From: Sporichthya polymorpha DSM 43042
GTDB taxonomy: Bacteria > Actinomycetota > Actinomycetes > Sporichthyales > Sporichthyaceae
Reading direction: 5' to 3'
Assembly (NCBI RefSeq): GCF_000384115.1
Contig: NZ_KB913029.1
Coordinates: forward strand, 5,245,057 to 5,309,056
DNA length: 64,000 nt
Part shown: piece after piece, positions 17,862-27,368 of the stretch
Numbering within the stretch: position 1 is the stretch's first letter
Layout: every line of letters starts with the position of its first letter
Made by a program: the position numbers and the translations under genes
Notes under the pieces: generated by a model
What the model was told of the DNA's origin: nothing
The model's input: only the letters and a program-made list of their open reading frames with translations
The model's database searches: none

Positions 17862-19517
17862 TCAGACGGGCTGCTCGGTGACGCGGCCATTGTCGACGGC
17901 GATCCGGCGGTTGACCCGGACGGCCTCGAGCAGGCGACGGTCGTGGGAGACCAGCAGCAGGGTCCCGGGGAACGACTCGAGGGCCTGCTCCAACTGCTCG
18001 ATCGCCGGCAGGTCGAGGTGGTTGGTCGGCTCGTCGAGGACGAGGAGGTTGACGCCCCGGGCCTGCAGCAGCGCCAGCCCGGCGCGCGTGCGCTCCCCCG
18101 GCGACAGGCTCTCGACCGGACGCAGGACGTGCTGGGACTTGAGTCCGTACTTGGCGAGCAGGGTCCGGACGTCGGCCTCGGTCTCGTCGGGCACCTGCTC
18201 CCCGAAGGCGCGCAGCAGCGTCGCGGCACCGGTGAAGGCCGAGCGGGCCTGGTCGATCTCGCCGACGATCACCCCGGGGCCGAGCGATGCTGACCCCTCG
18301 TCAGGTTGCAGACGACTCAGGAGCAGAGCGAGCAGGGTCGACTTGCCCGACCCGTTCGGGCCAATGATCGCCACGCGGTCGGCCCAGTCCACCTGCAGGT
18401 GCACCGGGCCGAGCGTGAAGTCGCCCCGGCGGACAAGGGCACCGTTCGCGGTCGCCACGACCGCCCCGGCCCGCGGCGCGACCGCGATCTCCATCTGGAG
18501 CTTCCACTCCTTGCGGGGCTCCTCGACGACGTCGAGCCGCTCGAGCAGGCGCTCGGTCTGACGGGCCTTCGCCGCCTGCTTCTCCGTCGCCTCGGAGCGG
18601 AACTTGCGGCCGAACTTGTCGTTGTCGGTCGCCTTGCGACGGGCGTTCTTGACGCCCTTCTCCATCCAGGCCCGCTGCGTCCGCGCCCGTTCGGTGAGGT
18701 CGCCGACGCGGTCGGCGTACTCGTCGTACTCCTCGCGGGCCCGCCGCGCCGCGACCTCGCGCTCGTGGAGGTACGCGGTGTAGCCACCGCCGTAGACCGA
18801 GACCTTCTGCTGGGCCAGGTCCAGTTCGACGACCCGCGTCACGGTGCGCGCGAGGAACTCGCGGTCGTGGCTGACGACCGCAACGCCCGTCCGCAGGCCG
18901 GCGAGGAACTTCTCCAGGCGGTCGAGGCCGTCGAGGTCGAGGTCGTTGGTCGGCTCGTCGAGCAGGAAGACGTCGTAGCGGGCCAGCAGCAGGGCGGCGA
19001 GGCTGACCCGGTTGGCCTGCCCCCGCGACAGCGAGGTCATCGGGACGGTGAGGTCGACCGAGAGACCGAGGTCGGACAGCGTCGCCTCGGCGCGCTCCTC
19101 CAGGTCGGCGCCGCCGAGAGCCATCCAGCGTTCGAGGGCGACGCTGTACGCGTCCTCCGCGGGGACGCCGTCCACCGGACGGCCCTCCGCGAGCGCGGCG
19201 CTGGCGGCGTCGAACGCCGCCTGCGCGGCGGCGTTGCCGGTGCGCCGGGCGATCAGGTCCCCGACGCTCTCTCCCGGGACCGCCGCCAGCTCCTGCGGCA
19301 GGTAACCGACGTTCGCAGTTGCCGGGGAGAGCGTGACCTGTCCCGCGCCGGGCGGGATCAACCCGGCGAGCATGCGGAACAGCGTCGACTTGCCCGCCCC
19401 GTTCGCCCCGACGACGCCGACGACGTCGCCGGGGGCGATGGTGAGGTCCAGCCCCGAGAAGAGGGTCCGGTCCCCGTGGGCGGCGGCGAGACCGCGGGCG
19501 ACCAGGGTGGCGCTCAG
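17862..19517 (-). CDS. ABC-F family ATPase (duplicated ABC, ribosome-associated type)
   Basis: A 551-residue soluble protein with two ATPase domains and no membrane segment. Walker A motifs are GANGAGKST and GPNGSGKST, signatures [12 protein letters not shown] and [12 protein letters not shown], and Walker B/D-loops [10 protein letters not shown] and [10 protein letters not shown]. The two halves are joined by a charged linker (about 245-330). ABC-F proteins act on ribosomes in translation or antibiotic protection. The family N-terminus SATLVARGL follows a CTG codon whose last two bases belong to the cyclophilin TGA (CTGA overlap). No ATG, GTG or TTG occurs nearby in frame, so a CTG start is proposed, with GGAGAGG 10 bases upstream. 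Confidence 0.9.
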   Translation of the reverse strand: MSATLVARGLAAAHGDRTLFSGLDLTIAPGDVVGVVGANGAGKSTLFRMLAGLIPPGAGQVTLSPATANVGYLPQELAAVPGESVGDLIARRTGNAAAQAAFDAASAALAEGRPVDGVPAEDAYSVALERWMALGGADLEERAEATLSDLGLSVDLTVPMTSLSRGQANRVSLAALLLARYDVFLLDEPTNDLDLDGLDRLEKFLAGLRTGVAVVSHDREFLARTVTRVVELDLAQQKVSVYGGGYTAYLHEREVAARRAREEYDEYADRVGDLTERARTQRAWMEKGVKNARRKATDNDKFGRKFRSEATEKQAAKARQTERLLERLDVVEEPRKEWKLQMEIAVAPRAGAVVATANGALVRRGDFTLGPVHLQVDWADRVAIIGPNGSGKSTLLALLLSRLQPDEGSASLGPGVIVGEIDQARSAFTGAATLLRAFGEQVPDETEADVRTLLAKYGLKSQHVLRPVESLSPGERTRAGLALLQARGVNLLVLDEPTNHLDLPAIEQLEQALESFPGTLLLVSHDRRLLEAVRVNRRIAVDNGRVTEQPV

Positions 19518-20017
19518 GCTGCGGGCACCTCTCCGCAGTCGACGATCTCGACGGGGGCCTTGGTCGCGCCGCTCTGCGAGCCCTGCGTCTCCATGGCGTC
19601 GAGCGTCTCCTCGCCCGAGACGAGCGCGCCGAACACGACGTGCTTGCCGTCGAGCCACGGGGTCTGCTCCGTGCAGATGAAGAACTGCGAGCCGTTGCTG
19701 TTCGGGCCGGCGTTGGCCATGCTCAGCGTCCCGCGGCCGGTGTGCTTGAGCGTGAAGTTCTCGTCCGCGAACTTCTCGCCGTAGATGCTCTTGCCGCCCC
19801 GGCCGTCGCCGCGGGTGAAGTCACCGCCCTGGCACATGAAGCCCGGGATGATCCGGTGGAACTTCGAGCCCTTGAACCCGAAGCCGTGCTCACCGGTGCA
19901 GAGCGCGCGGAAGTTCTCCGCGGTCTTGGGCACCACGTCGGAGTGGAGTTCGAAGACCAGCCGGCCGGCGGGCTGCCCGCCGATCGCGATGTCGAGGAAG
20001 ACGTTGTTGGAAGCCAT
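19514..20017 (-). CDS. Cyclophilin-type peptidyl-prolyl isomerase
   Basis: A 167-residue cytoplasmic cyclophilin A-like isomerase. It has the full signature [20 protein letters not shown], then [13 protein letters not shown] and [10 protein letters not shown] with the Trp that binds cyclosporin in eukaryotic homologues. The close likeness to eukaryotic-type cyclophilin A, rather than the longer secreted bacterial type, is notable. It follows the secreted liv-operon gene by 24 bases and overlaps the ABC-F start. Confidence 0.94.
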   Translation of the reverse strand: MASNNVFLDIAIGGQPAGRLVFELHSDVVPKTAENFRALCTGEHGFGFKGSKFHRIIPGFMCQGGDFTRGDGRGGKSIYGEKFADENFTLKHTGRGTLSMANAGPNSNGSQFFICTEQTPWLDGKHVVFGALVSGEETLDAMETQGSQSGATKAPVEIVDCGEVPAA

Positions 20018-20041
20018 GTCCCGAAGGCTAGGGCACCGACG

Positions 20042-21394
20042 TCAGCGCGAGCGCGTCCGCCCGGGCACCGCGCCGAACCGCGCGACCAGGACGACCACCC
20101 CGGCCAGGAGCAGCGGGGCGTAGAGCCACTCGCCCCGCGCGCCGGTCGGACTCCCGCTCAGCGCGACGCCGAGAACCTTCGGCAGGGCCTGCCCGGCCAC
20201 GACCTCCCCGACCGGGACGAGCGCGCCGTCCGCACCCAGCTGGAGCACCGCCGACGGGACCGCCGCCGCGTCCGCGGCAAGTCCCGCGGGCAGTGCGGCG
20301 GTCAGTGCGGCGGGCAAGCGGTCGTCCAGCGACGGAACGATCGCGGTGTCGGCGACGCCGTCCGAGACGGCGGCCCCGTCCGTCGCGGCGGCCGTGCCGG
20401 AGCCGGCCGCTCCCGCCGCCGTGCCGAACCCGATCCTCGCGACGCCCGCGCCGACGGAGGCCCGGCCGAGCACGTAGGTGACCGTGAAGGTGCCGGCGCC
20501 GCTCGGGCTGTCCTGGGTGGTCGTGACCATCAGACCGCCGATCGAGTACGTCGTTCGGCCGGTCTCGTCCTTGTCGGTCACCACCGGCGCGAGCTCGAGC
20601 GCGATGCCGGCTGCGTTGAGGGCGCTGTTCGCCCCGGCGATCGCGTCCTCGCTCGACATGCCCTGGCCGAGGTAGCGGAACCCGCTCTGGTCGAACCCGA
20701 ACTCCTGGCCGTTCACGGCGAACCGGCCGAACGTCTTGCTCTCGACCTGCGCGGTCCGCCCGACGGTCTGCTTGATCGAGGCGATCGCGGTCGAGTGCCC
20801 CACCTCGAGCGGTCCGCTGACGAAGCCGGACGAGCTCCCCGACGCGACGGCGGACACCGTGGTGCCGGTGCTCTCCGTCGTGGCGTTCGCGGTCTGCTGC
20901 TGGTTCGGCGCCGGGATGCTCCCCGGGGCGCCGTAGGACGCCGACGAAGACGCCCCGTCCTGGGCGCTGCGAGACTCGATGCGGCCGAAACCGAAGTCCT
21001 CCGAGGCTTCCGGCGTGCCCGTCGAGGAGGTCGAGATGTAGCCGGGCAGGACGGCGAACGGGATCTGCAGGTCGGGGGCTCCGAACTGGTTCGGGATCCC
21101 GTTGAGTGTCCCCGGCAGGTACTGCACGGTGTTGCCCCAGTACGGCATCCCCGCGTACCCGGTGCTCCCGCCGGAGCTCTTCGTCTCCGCCGCCGCGGTC
21201 AGGGAGCCGGCGTCGTTCTTCGGCGACACCGGGATCTCGTCGCCGTTGACCTCGAAGTAGAACGCGTCACCGCGGGCCGAGAGGTTGTAGCGCGTGTCGT
21301 CGGCCGCGGCCGGACTCGACGCTCCGAGCACCAGGGCCGACGTCCCGATCACGCCGAGCGCTCCCAGGCCGGCCACCCATCGCGACGCCCTCAT
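20042..21394 (-). CDS. Secreted, C-terminally membrane-anchored protein of unknown function
   Basis: I do not recognise a named family. The 450-residue protein has a signal peptide (GLGALGVIGTSALVLGASSPAAA), a large Ser/Thr/Gly/Ala-rich outer part (about 33-410), and a C-terminal transmembrane helix (LYAPLLLAGVVVLVARFG) followed by a short basic tail. The outer part contains an Asp-, Tyr- and Phe-rich beginning (DTRYNLSARGDAFYFEV) and a repeat-poor beta-like middle. Its ATG overlaps the livF stop (ATGA), so it is translationally coupled to the importer. A role in substrate capture at the cell surface is an inference from that coupling. Confidence 0.75.
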   Translation of the reverse strand: MRASRWVAGLGALGVIGTSALVLGASSPAAADDTRYNLSARGDAFYFEVNGDEIPVSPKNDAGSLTAAAETKSSGGSTGYAGMPYWGNTVQYLPGTLNGIPNQFGAPDLQIPFAVLPGYISTSSTGTPEASEDFGFGRIESRSAQDGASSSASYGAPGSIPAPNQQQTANATTESTGTTVSAVASGSSSGFVSGPLEVGHSTAIASIKQTVGRTAQVESKTFGRFAVNGQEFGFDQSGFRYLGQGMSSEDAIAGANSALNAAGIALELAPVVTDKDETGRTTYSIGGLMVTTTQDSPSGAGTFTVTYVLGRASVGAGVARIGFGTAAGAAGSGTAAATDGAAVSDGVADTAIVPSLDDRLPAALTAALPAGLAADAAAVPSAVLQLGADGALVPVGEVVAGQALPKVLGVALSGSPTGARGEWLYAPLLLAGVVVLVARFGAVPGRTRSR

Positions 21395-22089
21395 GACGAC
21401 AACGACCCGAGATAGCTGTTCATGATGGTCTCCTCACTGATCTCCCCGGGCTCGCCGGCAAAGCTGATCCGGCCGCGGTCGAGGATGTAGACGAAATCGG
21501 CCATGCGGAGCGCCTGACCCACGTACTGCTCGACGAGCAGCTGCGCGACGCCGCGGCGTCCGAGATCGGTCAGGTACTCGAAGATCTCCTCGACGATCTT
21601 GGGCGCCAGGCCCATCGACACCTCGTCGAGCAGGACCACGTGCGGGTTGCTTACGTAGGCGTGGGAGAGCGCGAGCATCTGCTGCTCCCCGCCGCTCATC
21701 GTCCCGGCGATCTGACGGGCCCTCTCCCCCAGTCGCGGGAACGTGGACGCCGCGATCGCGAGTCCGTGCCGGTACCGGCCCGGCGGTGACTGCAGCAGGA
21801 CGTTGTCCGCGACGGTCAGGGAGGGAAAGATCCCGCGCCCCTCCGGCACGTGGATGACGCCCTTGCGGGCGAGCTGGTGCGGCGCGGCTCCCGTGACGTC
21901 GACGTCGTCGACGATGATCTGCCCCGAGTACGGCTTCAGCAGCCCGGAGGCCACCCGCAGCAGCGTCGTCTTTCCCGCGCCGTTCGGCCCGAGCAGGGCA
22001 ACGGTGGCGTTGTTCGGCACGGTCAGCGAGACGTCCCGCAGGACCGTCCCGGTGTCGTAGCCGGCCGTGATGTTGCGCAGCTCAAACAA
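21391..22089 (-). CDS. livF: Branched-chain-type ABC importer ATPase LivF
   Basis: A 232-residue ABC ATPase of the LivF type. Walker A is GPNGAGKTT, signature MSGGEQQMLALSHA, Walker B HVVLLDEVSMGLAP, and the LivF-specific VPEGRGIFPSLTV is present. The TTG at 22089 gives [17 protein letters not shown]; it overlaps the livG end by 8 bases and has GGAGG 5 bases upstream. It pairs with LivG to power the LivH-LivM permease. Confidence 0.93.
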   Translation of the reverse strand: MFELRNITAGYDTGTVLRDVSLTVPNNATVALLGPNGAGKTTLLRVASGLLKPYSGQIIVDDVDVTGAAPHQLARKGVIHVPEGRGIFPSLTVADNVLLQSPPGRYRHGLAIAASTFPRLGERARQIAGTMSGGEQQMLALSHAYVSNPHVVLLDEVSMGLAPKIVEEIFEYLTDLGRRGVAQLLVEQYVGQALRMADFVYILDRGRISFAGEPGEISEETIMNSYLGSLSS

Positions 22090-22849
22090 CGGAGGCCTCC
22101 CCGAGGTACGCGGCCTTGACCAGGTCGCTGGAGAGGGCCTCGCGGGTCGTGCCCCTGTAGATGACCTTGCCGAAGTCGAGCACGTAGATCTGTTCGCAGA
22201 TCTCCGACACCAGCGCCATGTCGTGCTCGACGAGCAGAATGCCGTGACCGGTCTCGGCCACCCAGTCGCTGAGCACCGCACCGAACGCCTGGGTCTCGGA
22301 GACGTCCAACCCCGACGACGGCTCGTCGAGCAGGAGGAACCGGAACGGGGTGGCGATGGCCCGGGCCAGTTCCACCAGACGACGTTGCCCGGTGGACAGG
22401 TCGCCGACCACGCGGTTCGCCAGGTCGGCGATCCCGCAGCGGCCGAGTGCCTGCTCCGCCCACCCGTTGATCTGCCGCGTCTCCCGACGGGTCGAGTGGA
22501 TGAGCCCGAGCGGCCGGGAGCCGGACAGATGAGCGGCCGGCCCGCAGACGACATTCTCACGCACCGTCAGACTTTCGAACAGCTCCATGCGCTGGAACGT
22601 CCGGCCCAGGCCGTGGTGCGCCCGCCGTGAGGTCCGCAGCGCGTGCAGGTCGTGCCCGCCGAGCCGGACCGTGCCGGACCGGGGCCGGTTGCGCCCGGTG
22701 CAGGCGTTGAAGAACGTCGTCTTCCCGGCCCCGTTCGGCCCGATCAGCCCGGTGATCTGCCCCGCCCGCGCGGACAGGGAGACGTCGTCGACGGCGACGA
22801 TCCCACCGAACCGCACGGTGACGTTCGCGACCTCGAGGTCAGTGCTCAC
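22082..22849 (-). CDS. livG: Branched-chain-type ABC importer ATPase LivG
   Basis: A 255-residue ABC ATPase of the LivG type with [16 protein letters not shown] (Walker A), [12 protein letters not shown] (LivG-specific), [14 protein letters not shown] (signature) and [11 protein letters not shown] (Walker B). GTG at 22849 overlaps the permease stop (GTGA). Together with LivF it forms the ATPase heterodimer. Confidence 0.94.
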   Translation of the reverse strand: MSTDLEVANVTVRFGGIVAVDDVSLSARAGQITGLIGPNGAGKTTFFNACTGRNRPRSGTVRLGGHDLHALRTSRRAHHGLGRTFQRMELFESLTVRENVVCGPAAHLSGSRPLGLIHSTRRETRQINGWAEQALGRCGIADLANRVVGDLSTGQRRLVELARAIATPFRFLLLDEPSSGLDVSETQAFGAVLSDWVAETGHGILLVEHDMALVSEICEQIYVLDFGKVIYRGTTREALSSDLVKAAYLGEASVV

Positions 22850-24918
22850 GATCGGGCCCTCCCACGCTGACCAGCACCGGCGCCGAGGCGTCCGCCGGCC
22901 GCACCGGGAGCGGCTCCTCCCGGTCGCCGCGGCAGTCCAAGCCCGTAGGGCTCCGCCTCGCGTTCCCGACCGCGCGGGCCACACAGCACGTTCCAGTTCA
23001 GCGCCGGCCAGATCGCGACCAGGATCGCGAGCGCGCCGAACATGACGCCGCGGTACTCGATCATGGTCGGGTGGTCGAAAGGCGGGTAGATCTTGATGAC
23101 CTGGTAGACGAACGCCGCGACCAGCGGGGACAGGATCGGCCGCCGTCCGCAGAACCCGAGCACCGCCACCATGATCAGCGAGGTGGTGTAGTCGAAGACG
23201 CCACCGGGTGAACCGCTCGCCGACTGGGTCACGCCCGCCAGGACGCCGCCACCCACACCGGCCATGAACGCCGACAGGCAGAACACCAGCACGCGCATCA
23301 CGTTGATGTTCGCCCCGTGCGCGGCCAGCGCCGTCGGCGAGTCCGCGAGCGCCCGCAGCAACGTTCCCAGCCGGCTGCGCCGGACCAGCAGGACGATCGC
23401 GGCCATCAGGAAGAACACCGCGAGCGCCAGGTAGTAGTAGTTGCGCTCGTTCTCGAAGTCGACGCCGAGCAGCGACGCCGCCCGGCCCTCGACCGGTTCA
23501 GCGGTGGCCGTGCCCGGGACGTAGAATTCGGTACCCGGCCGGGGGTGCTGCACCAGCGCGCCGACGTCGAACATGACCGGCGCGAGGTAGAAGGCCTGCT
23601 GCAGCAGGATGCCGAAACCGAACGTCGCGATCGCCACGTAGATCCCGGCCAGTCGGATCGCGGGAATCGCGACGACGGCGCCGAACGGCACCGCCACCAG
23701 GCCGCCGAGCAGGATCGCGACCGGCCAGGAGACCGTCCGCCCACCGACCACGGGGAGCCAGTCGAAGAACCCGAGCGTCATGAGCTTGCCGGAGACCGTG
23801 GCACCGATCGCCGCAAAACCCATGTGGGCCAGGGAGATCATCCCCGACATGTAGAGCAGCATCCCCAGCGACAGGAAGATGATCGCGTAGGCAAGAAAGG
23901 CGCTGTAGGTGGTGATGTCGGTCTCGCCCACCACGTGCGGCACCAGGAGCAGCACCGCAGCGAGACCGGCCAGACCCGTGCCGGTGACGCGGGGCGAGAA
24001 GCTGCGTGGGGCCTCGAACCGGCGCACGTTGCGGATGCCGCGTTCGGTGAGCAACCGCGCCGGCACGAACAGGAAGACCAGCAGGAGCACGAGGAACGGA
24101 ATGTTCCGCGGCAGGCTCTGCAGGAACAGCGAGTCGGTCTTCTGCGCCTGCGCCGGGAAGTAGTTCACCATCACGCCGATGGCGAAGGCGCCGGCCACCG
24201 TCAGTGGCAGGTTCTGGAACAGCCCCACCGCCGCGGCTCCGTAGGCCGCGATGACGATCAGCACCAGGACGTTGACCGACACCCCGAGCTTCGGGGCCAG
24301 CAGCATGCCGGAGATCGAGGCGAAGCAGGACCCCAGAATCCAGGACAGCCGGCGCACCACGGCGGGGTTGGACTTCTGCAGCGCCAGCAGGTCGGGGTCG
24401 TCCACGACCGCGGTCATGGCCTTGCCGATGCGGGTCCGCCCGAAGAACAGGAACAGACCGCCCGCCGCCGCGAGGCAGAACACCGTGACGAGCATGTCGC
24501 CGTAGGAGATGGTGACGTCCCCGAGGCGTGGCCCGTTGGTGGGGAGGAAGTCCCCGCTCTTCTTGTCCGCGGCCCCGTAGATCGCCGTCATCAACGACTG
24601 CAGCAGAACCATCAGGCCGACGGTGGCGACGACCGTGGTTACGGTCGGTGCCGAGGCCAGAAGCGACCCCAGGCGTTCGAGGACGAGCCCGCCGAGGACA
24701 CCGACGACGAGCAGGCTGATTGCGAACGCCAGCGGCCACGGCCAGTCCTGCTCGACGTACCCCTCGTAGAAGACGTACGCGGCGGTCGCCGCCAAGGCAC
24801 CGTGCGCGAAGTTGAACACGCCGGACGTCTTGTAGGTCAGCACGAGGCCGAGAGCGGCCAGGGCGTAGACGGAGCCGTCGGCGATGCCCGGCACGAGGTA
24901 GTTCAGGAACGAGTTCAC
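22846..24918 (-). CDS. LivH-LivM fusion permease
   Basis: A 690-residue membrane protein that joins both permease subunits of a Liv-type importer in one chain. The N-terminal half (about 1-300) is LivH-like ([28 protein letters not shown]); the C-terminal half (about 325-650) is LivM-like ([25 protein letters not shown]). A basic loop ([13 protein letters not shown]) separates them. The final 35 residues are Gly/Arg/Pro-rich and cytoplasmic. GTG at 24918 overlaps the stop of the small membrane protein upstream. In many bacteria LivH and LivM are separate genes; the fusion fixes a 1:1 ratio. Confidence 0.92.
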   Translation of the reverse strand: MNSFLNYLVPGIADGSVYALAALGLVLTYKTSGVFNFAHGALAATAAYVFYEGYVEQDWPWPLAFAISLLVVGVLGGLVLERLGSLLASAPTVTTVVATVGLMVLLQSLMTAIYGAADKKSGDFLPTNGPRLGDVTISYGDMLVTVFCLAAAGGLFLFFGRTRIGKAMTAVVDDPDLLALQKSNPAVVRRLSWILGSCFASISGMLLAPKLGVSVNVLVLIVIAAYGAAAVGLFQNLPLTVAGAFAIGVMVNYFPAQAQKTDSLFLQSLPRNIPFLVLLLVFLFVPARLLTERGIRNVRRFEAPRSFSPRVTGTGLAGLAAVLLLVPHVVGETDITTYSAFLAYAIIFLSLGMLLYMSGMISLAHMGFAAIGATVSGKLMTLGFFDWLPVVGGRTVSWPVAILLGGLVAVPFGAVVAIPAIRLAGIYVAIATFGFGILLQQAFYLAPVMFDVGALVQHPRPGTEFYVPGTATAEPVEGRAASLLGVDFENERNYYYLALAVFFLMAAIVLLVRRSRLGTLLRALADSPTALAAHGANINVMRVLVFCLSAFMAGVGGGVLAGVTQSASGSPGGVFDYTTSLIMVAVLGFCGRRPILSPLVAAFVYQVIKIYPPFDHPTMIEYRGVMFGALAILVAIWPALNWNVLCGPRGREREAEPYGLGLPRRPGGAAPGAAGGRLGAGAGQRGRARS

Positions 24919-25373
24919 GGGCGGCACACCCCACAGGGCCGGCGACCCGCCCGCTCGTGGCCGGCGCGGTCGGACACGGGCCAGCCCCGGCCCTGCGCCA
25001 TCGAGCATTCCCGCCGGTGGAAGTGCACGAGACCCTCACCGGCCACGAACCCGGCCGGGTCGGCCGATCGGGTCCGGGCCGTCGCCCCCGTCACGCCAGG
25101 CGCGGCCGGTACCGGGCTCAGCAACTGGTCACGCCGGACCGCCACCCGGCGCCGGCCGTGGACCAGCAGGAGCAGGCCCGCGGCTCCGCCGAGCACGACG
25201 CCGACGGTCGCCACGGCCAGACCCGGTTCCTGGTCCGCGTAGACCTTCTCGTTCGCCACGACCGCGGTCCCGGCGAGGAACAGGACCGCGCCCAGTGCGG
25301 TGAGCACCCCGTGGACGAGGTGCGCCCGCACCGACCACAGGGGCGCGGCGACGGGAGGGCTAAGCGAGTTCAC
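24915..25373 (-). CDS. Small two-helix membrane protein with His/Cys-containing tail
   Basis: No known family recognised. The 152-residue protein has two hydrophobic segments (GVLTALGAVLFLAGTAVV and LAVATVGVVLGGAAGLLLLV) and a roughly 75-residue tail. The last 40 residues contain His and Cys in the order HFH, C, H, C..C (ending RRPCGVCRP), which might bind a metal. GTG at 25373 lies inside the 3' end of the preceding gene (14-base overlap), and its stop overlaps the permease start. Tight coupling suggests an accessory part of the importer. Confidence 0.72.
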   Translation of the reverse strand: MNSLSPPVAAPLWSVRAHLVHGVLTALGAVLFLAGTAVVANEKVYADQEPGLAVATVGVVLGGAAGLLLLVHGRRRVAVRRDQLLSPVPAAPGVTGATARTRSADPAGFVAGEGLVHFHRRECSMAQGRGWPVSDRAGHERAGRRPCGVCRP

Positions 25374-25752
25374 GGAACGCCACCGGCGTGCGGTCGCGGA
25401 CCTCGGAGATCTCGGGGACCTCGGAGATCTCGGGGATCTCGGGGATCTCACGGTCGGTCCGGGCGGCCGCCGGCGGTTCCGCCCAGCGCAGGACACCGCC
25501 GGCCAGCATCCGCTCGATCCGGTCGAGCTTGCGCCACTCGTCCCGGAGGTCGGCGGACACCCACAGCGTCACCCCGAGCGCGAGCAGGAACAGGCCACCG
25601 AGACCGCCGGAGGTGATGTACCGCGTCTGCTCGGCGAGCAGCTGTGAGTCGGCCACGCCGGCGTACCCGGCGAGCAGGCACACGGCACCGGCCACGGTCA
25701 GACCGATCGCGAGGACGCGGTCCCACTGACTTCTGAGCCAGGACAGATCCAC
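25360..25752 (-). CDS. Small two-helix membrane protein with EIPEIP repeats
   Basis: No known family recognised. The 130-residue protein has two hydrophobic helices (VLAIGLTVAGAVCLLAGYAG and LGGLFLLALGVTLWV) and a cytoplasmic-looking tail carrying repeated I/V-P/S-E units (EIPEIPEISEVPEISEV), encoded by a short GC-rich tandem repeat at about 25395-25450. It starts four bases after the stop of the receptor gene and has the same topology as the next gene, so the two may form a heteromeric accessory of the importer. Confidence 0.72.
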   Translation of the reverse strand: MDLSWLRSQWDRVLAIGLTVAGAVCLLAGYAGVADSQLLAEQTRYITSGGLGGLFLLALGVTLWVSADLRDEWRKLDRIERMLAGGVLRWAEPPAAARTDREIPEIPEISEVPEISEVRDRTPVAFRELA

Positions 25753-25756
25753 GCCG

Positions 25757-27364
25757 CTACCCCCGAGCCTTGGCTTGCGGGTCGCTGGGGGCGAGGACGT
25801 CGGTGCACACCGGCTTCGATACCGCCTTGACCCAACCCGTGTTGTCCGCGTTCGAGATCGCGGCGTACAGGCAGTACGGGACCCGCGGGTTCTGGTCCTT
25901 GCCGAACGTCAGCGGCGGCGTCAGCCCACCGAGGGTCGTCCACTGCTGACCCTGAAAGGTCCAGAGGCCCTCGAGCAGCTGCTGCGTCGTCGGGTTCTCG
26001 GCCGACAGGCCGGCGGAAGCGGCGACCAGCATCGCCCCGCTCGCCCAGCCCATGGCGGCGGTGCCACCCGAGGTGAAGCCCGGGTTGAACTTCTTGATCG
26101 AGGCCTGCCAGTACTTCTCGGCCGGCGTCGAGTTCGCGAACCACGGGAAGTGGTTCATCGGCACGTAGGCGTTGCCCAGCCACTTGTTGCCCTGCAGGAA
26201 CTGCTTCTCGTTGCCGACGCCGAGCGGGTAGGGCAAGACCTTCGGGTGGTAGCCCACCTGAGTGCACGACCGGGCGAACCGGTGCTGCGAGGCCGCGTCG
26301 AAGGACAGACCCAGTGCTTCGACGCCGGCGTTCTTGAGGTCGAGGCACTGCTGCACGTACGACGGGGCGGTGATGGAGACCTGGATCGTCTTCTTGACCT
26401 TCGCGCCCATCATCGGTGCGAGTTCCTGGAACGCGCGTTCCATCTGTTCGCACGCCCGGGGCACCTCGATGCACCAGACCTGGCCGATGTTCGGGGTCTT
26501 GAAGTGGTTCAGCGCCGCGTCGATGTAGCCGTACGCCATCGCCTGCACACTCGAGCCCTGCGGGAACATCAGAGGATTGGTGAACCACGTGTTGTTGGTC
26601 AGGTCCGAGCCCAGGATCGGCACGCCGTACTTGCGGATGACCGGGGCCACCGCGTCGACGGTGAGCAGTTGGATGTTGCCGACGAACGCCAAAACCTTCT
26701 TGTTCTGGATCATCTGCTGGACCTTCGTCGACGCCGTCGCCGGGTCGCCCTGGTCGTCGTCGACGATCAGGTTGATGCGGTGACCGTTCAGGCCGCCGCA
26801 CGCATTCTGCGAGGTCGCGAACGTCTCCAGCGCCGAGCGCACCGGCGAGAACAGCTCACCGAGGACGCCGGACAGCGTGCTGACGTTGCCGATGTTGACC
26901 GGCGAGAGGTGGGCCGGCTTGCAGACCGCCTTGCCGCCGAAGATCGGCGCCGTCTCGACCGTGCGCTGCACGGCCGCGGCGAGGCTCGATCCGGCCGCAC
27001 CGGCGGCCGCACCGGCGCCCTTGCCCTTGGATCCGCCCGTGGCGGCCGCGCCGGTCCCGGTCGCGGCCGCAGCCCCGCCCGAGCCCGTGGGCGCCGCGGC
27101 CGTCCCGGTGGCCGCGGCGCCCGTGGCGGTGTCGGCCCCGGACACCGCGGCGGCATCGGTGGCGGCCGCGCCAGAAGTGTCGGCCTGCTCCGCACCGCCC
27201 GTCAGGTCGGTCGTCTCGGCGGCGCCGGTCCCGGCATCGACGATCGCTGACGGTGCGTCAGCGCCCTCGATCGCGGATCCACCGCATCCGGCTACGAGGC
27301 TGCCCGCCACGATCACCGCGACGGCAGGCCCGAGGCCCCAGCGGAATCGTCTGCGTGTCGTCAT
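25757..27364 (-). CDS. Liv-type ABC importer receptor lipoprotein
   Basis: A 535-residue periplasmic-binding lipoprotein. Lipobox LVAGC lies near residue 27. It is followed by about 100 residues of Ala/Gly/Thr/Ser-rich linker ending SKGKGAGAAAGAAGSS, then a Peripla_BP_6-type domain from about residue 150 (INIGNVSTLSGVLGELF start region, VDDDQGDPATASTKVQQMI). Four or more Cys in the domain (AVCKP, QNACGG, VWCIE, QQCLD) suggest disulfides. ATG at 27364 has GGAGAAG 7 bases upstream. Despite the Liv class, the ligand need not be an amino acid; the adjoining P450 hints at another organic compound. Confidence 0.88.
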   Translation of the reverse strand: MTTRRRFRWGLGPAVAVIVAGSLVAGCGGSAIEGADAPSAIVDAGTGAAETTDLTGGAEQADTSGAAATDAAAVSGADTATGAAATGTAAAPTGSGGAAAATGTGAAATGGSKGKGAGAAAGAAGSSLAAAVQRTVETAPIFGGKAVCKPAHLSPVNIGNVSTLSGVLGELFSPVRSALETFATSQNACGGLNGHRINLIVDDDQGDPATASTKVQQMIQNKKVLAFVGNIQLLTVDAVAPVIRKYGVPILGSDLTNNTWFTNPLMFPQGSSVQAMAYGYIDAALNHFKTPNIGQVWCIEVPRACEQMERAFQELAPMMGAKVKKTIQVSITAPSYVQQCLDLKNAGVEALGLSFDAASQHRFARSCTQVGYHPKVLPYPLGVGNEKQFLQGNKWLGNAYVPMNHFPWFANSTPAEKYWQASIKKFNPGFTSGGTAAMGWASGAMLVAASAGLSAENPTTQQLLEGLWTFQGQQWTTLGGLTPPLTFGKDQNPRVPYCLYAAISNADNTGWVKAVSKPVCTDVLAPSDPQAKARG

Positions 27365-27368
27365 GTCG

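Noticed and set aside
25380-25455. Short repeats considered as a CRISPR array
   Set aside because: The units are 9-18 bases, adjacent without spacers, and keep the reading frame of a membrane protein; this is a coding tandem repeat.
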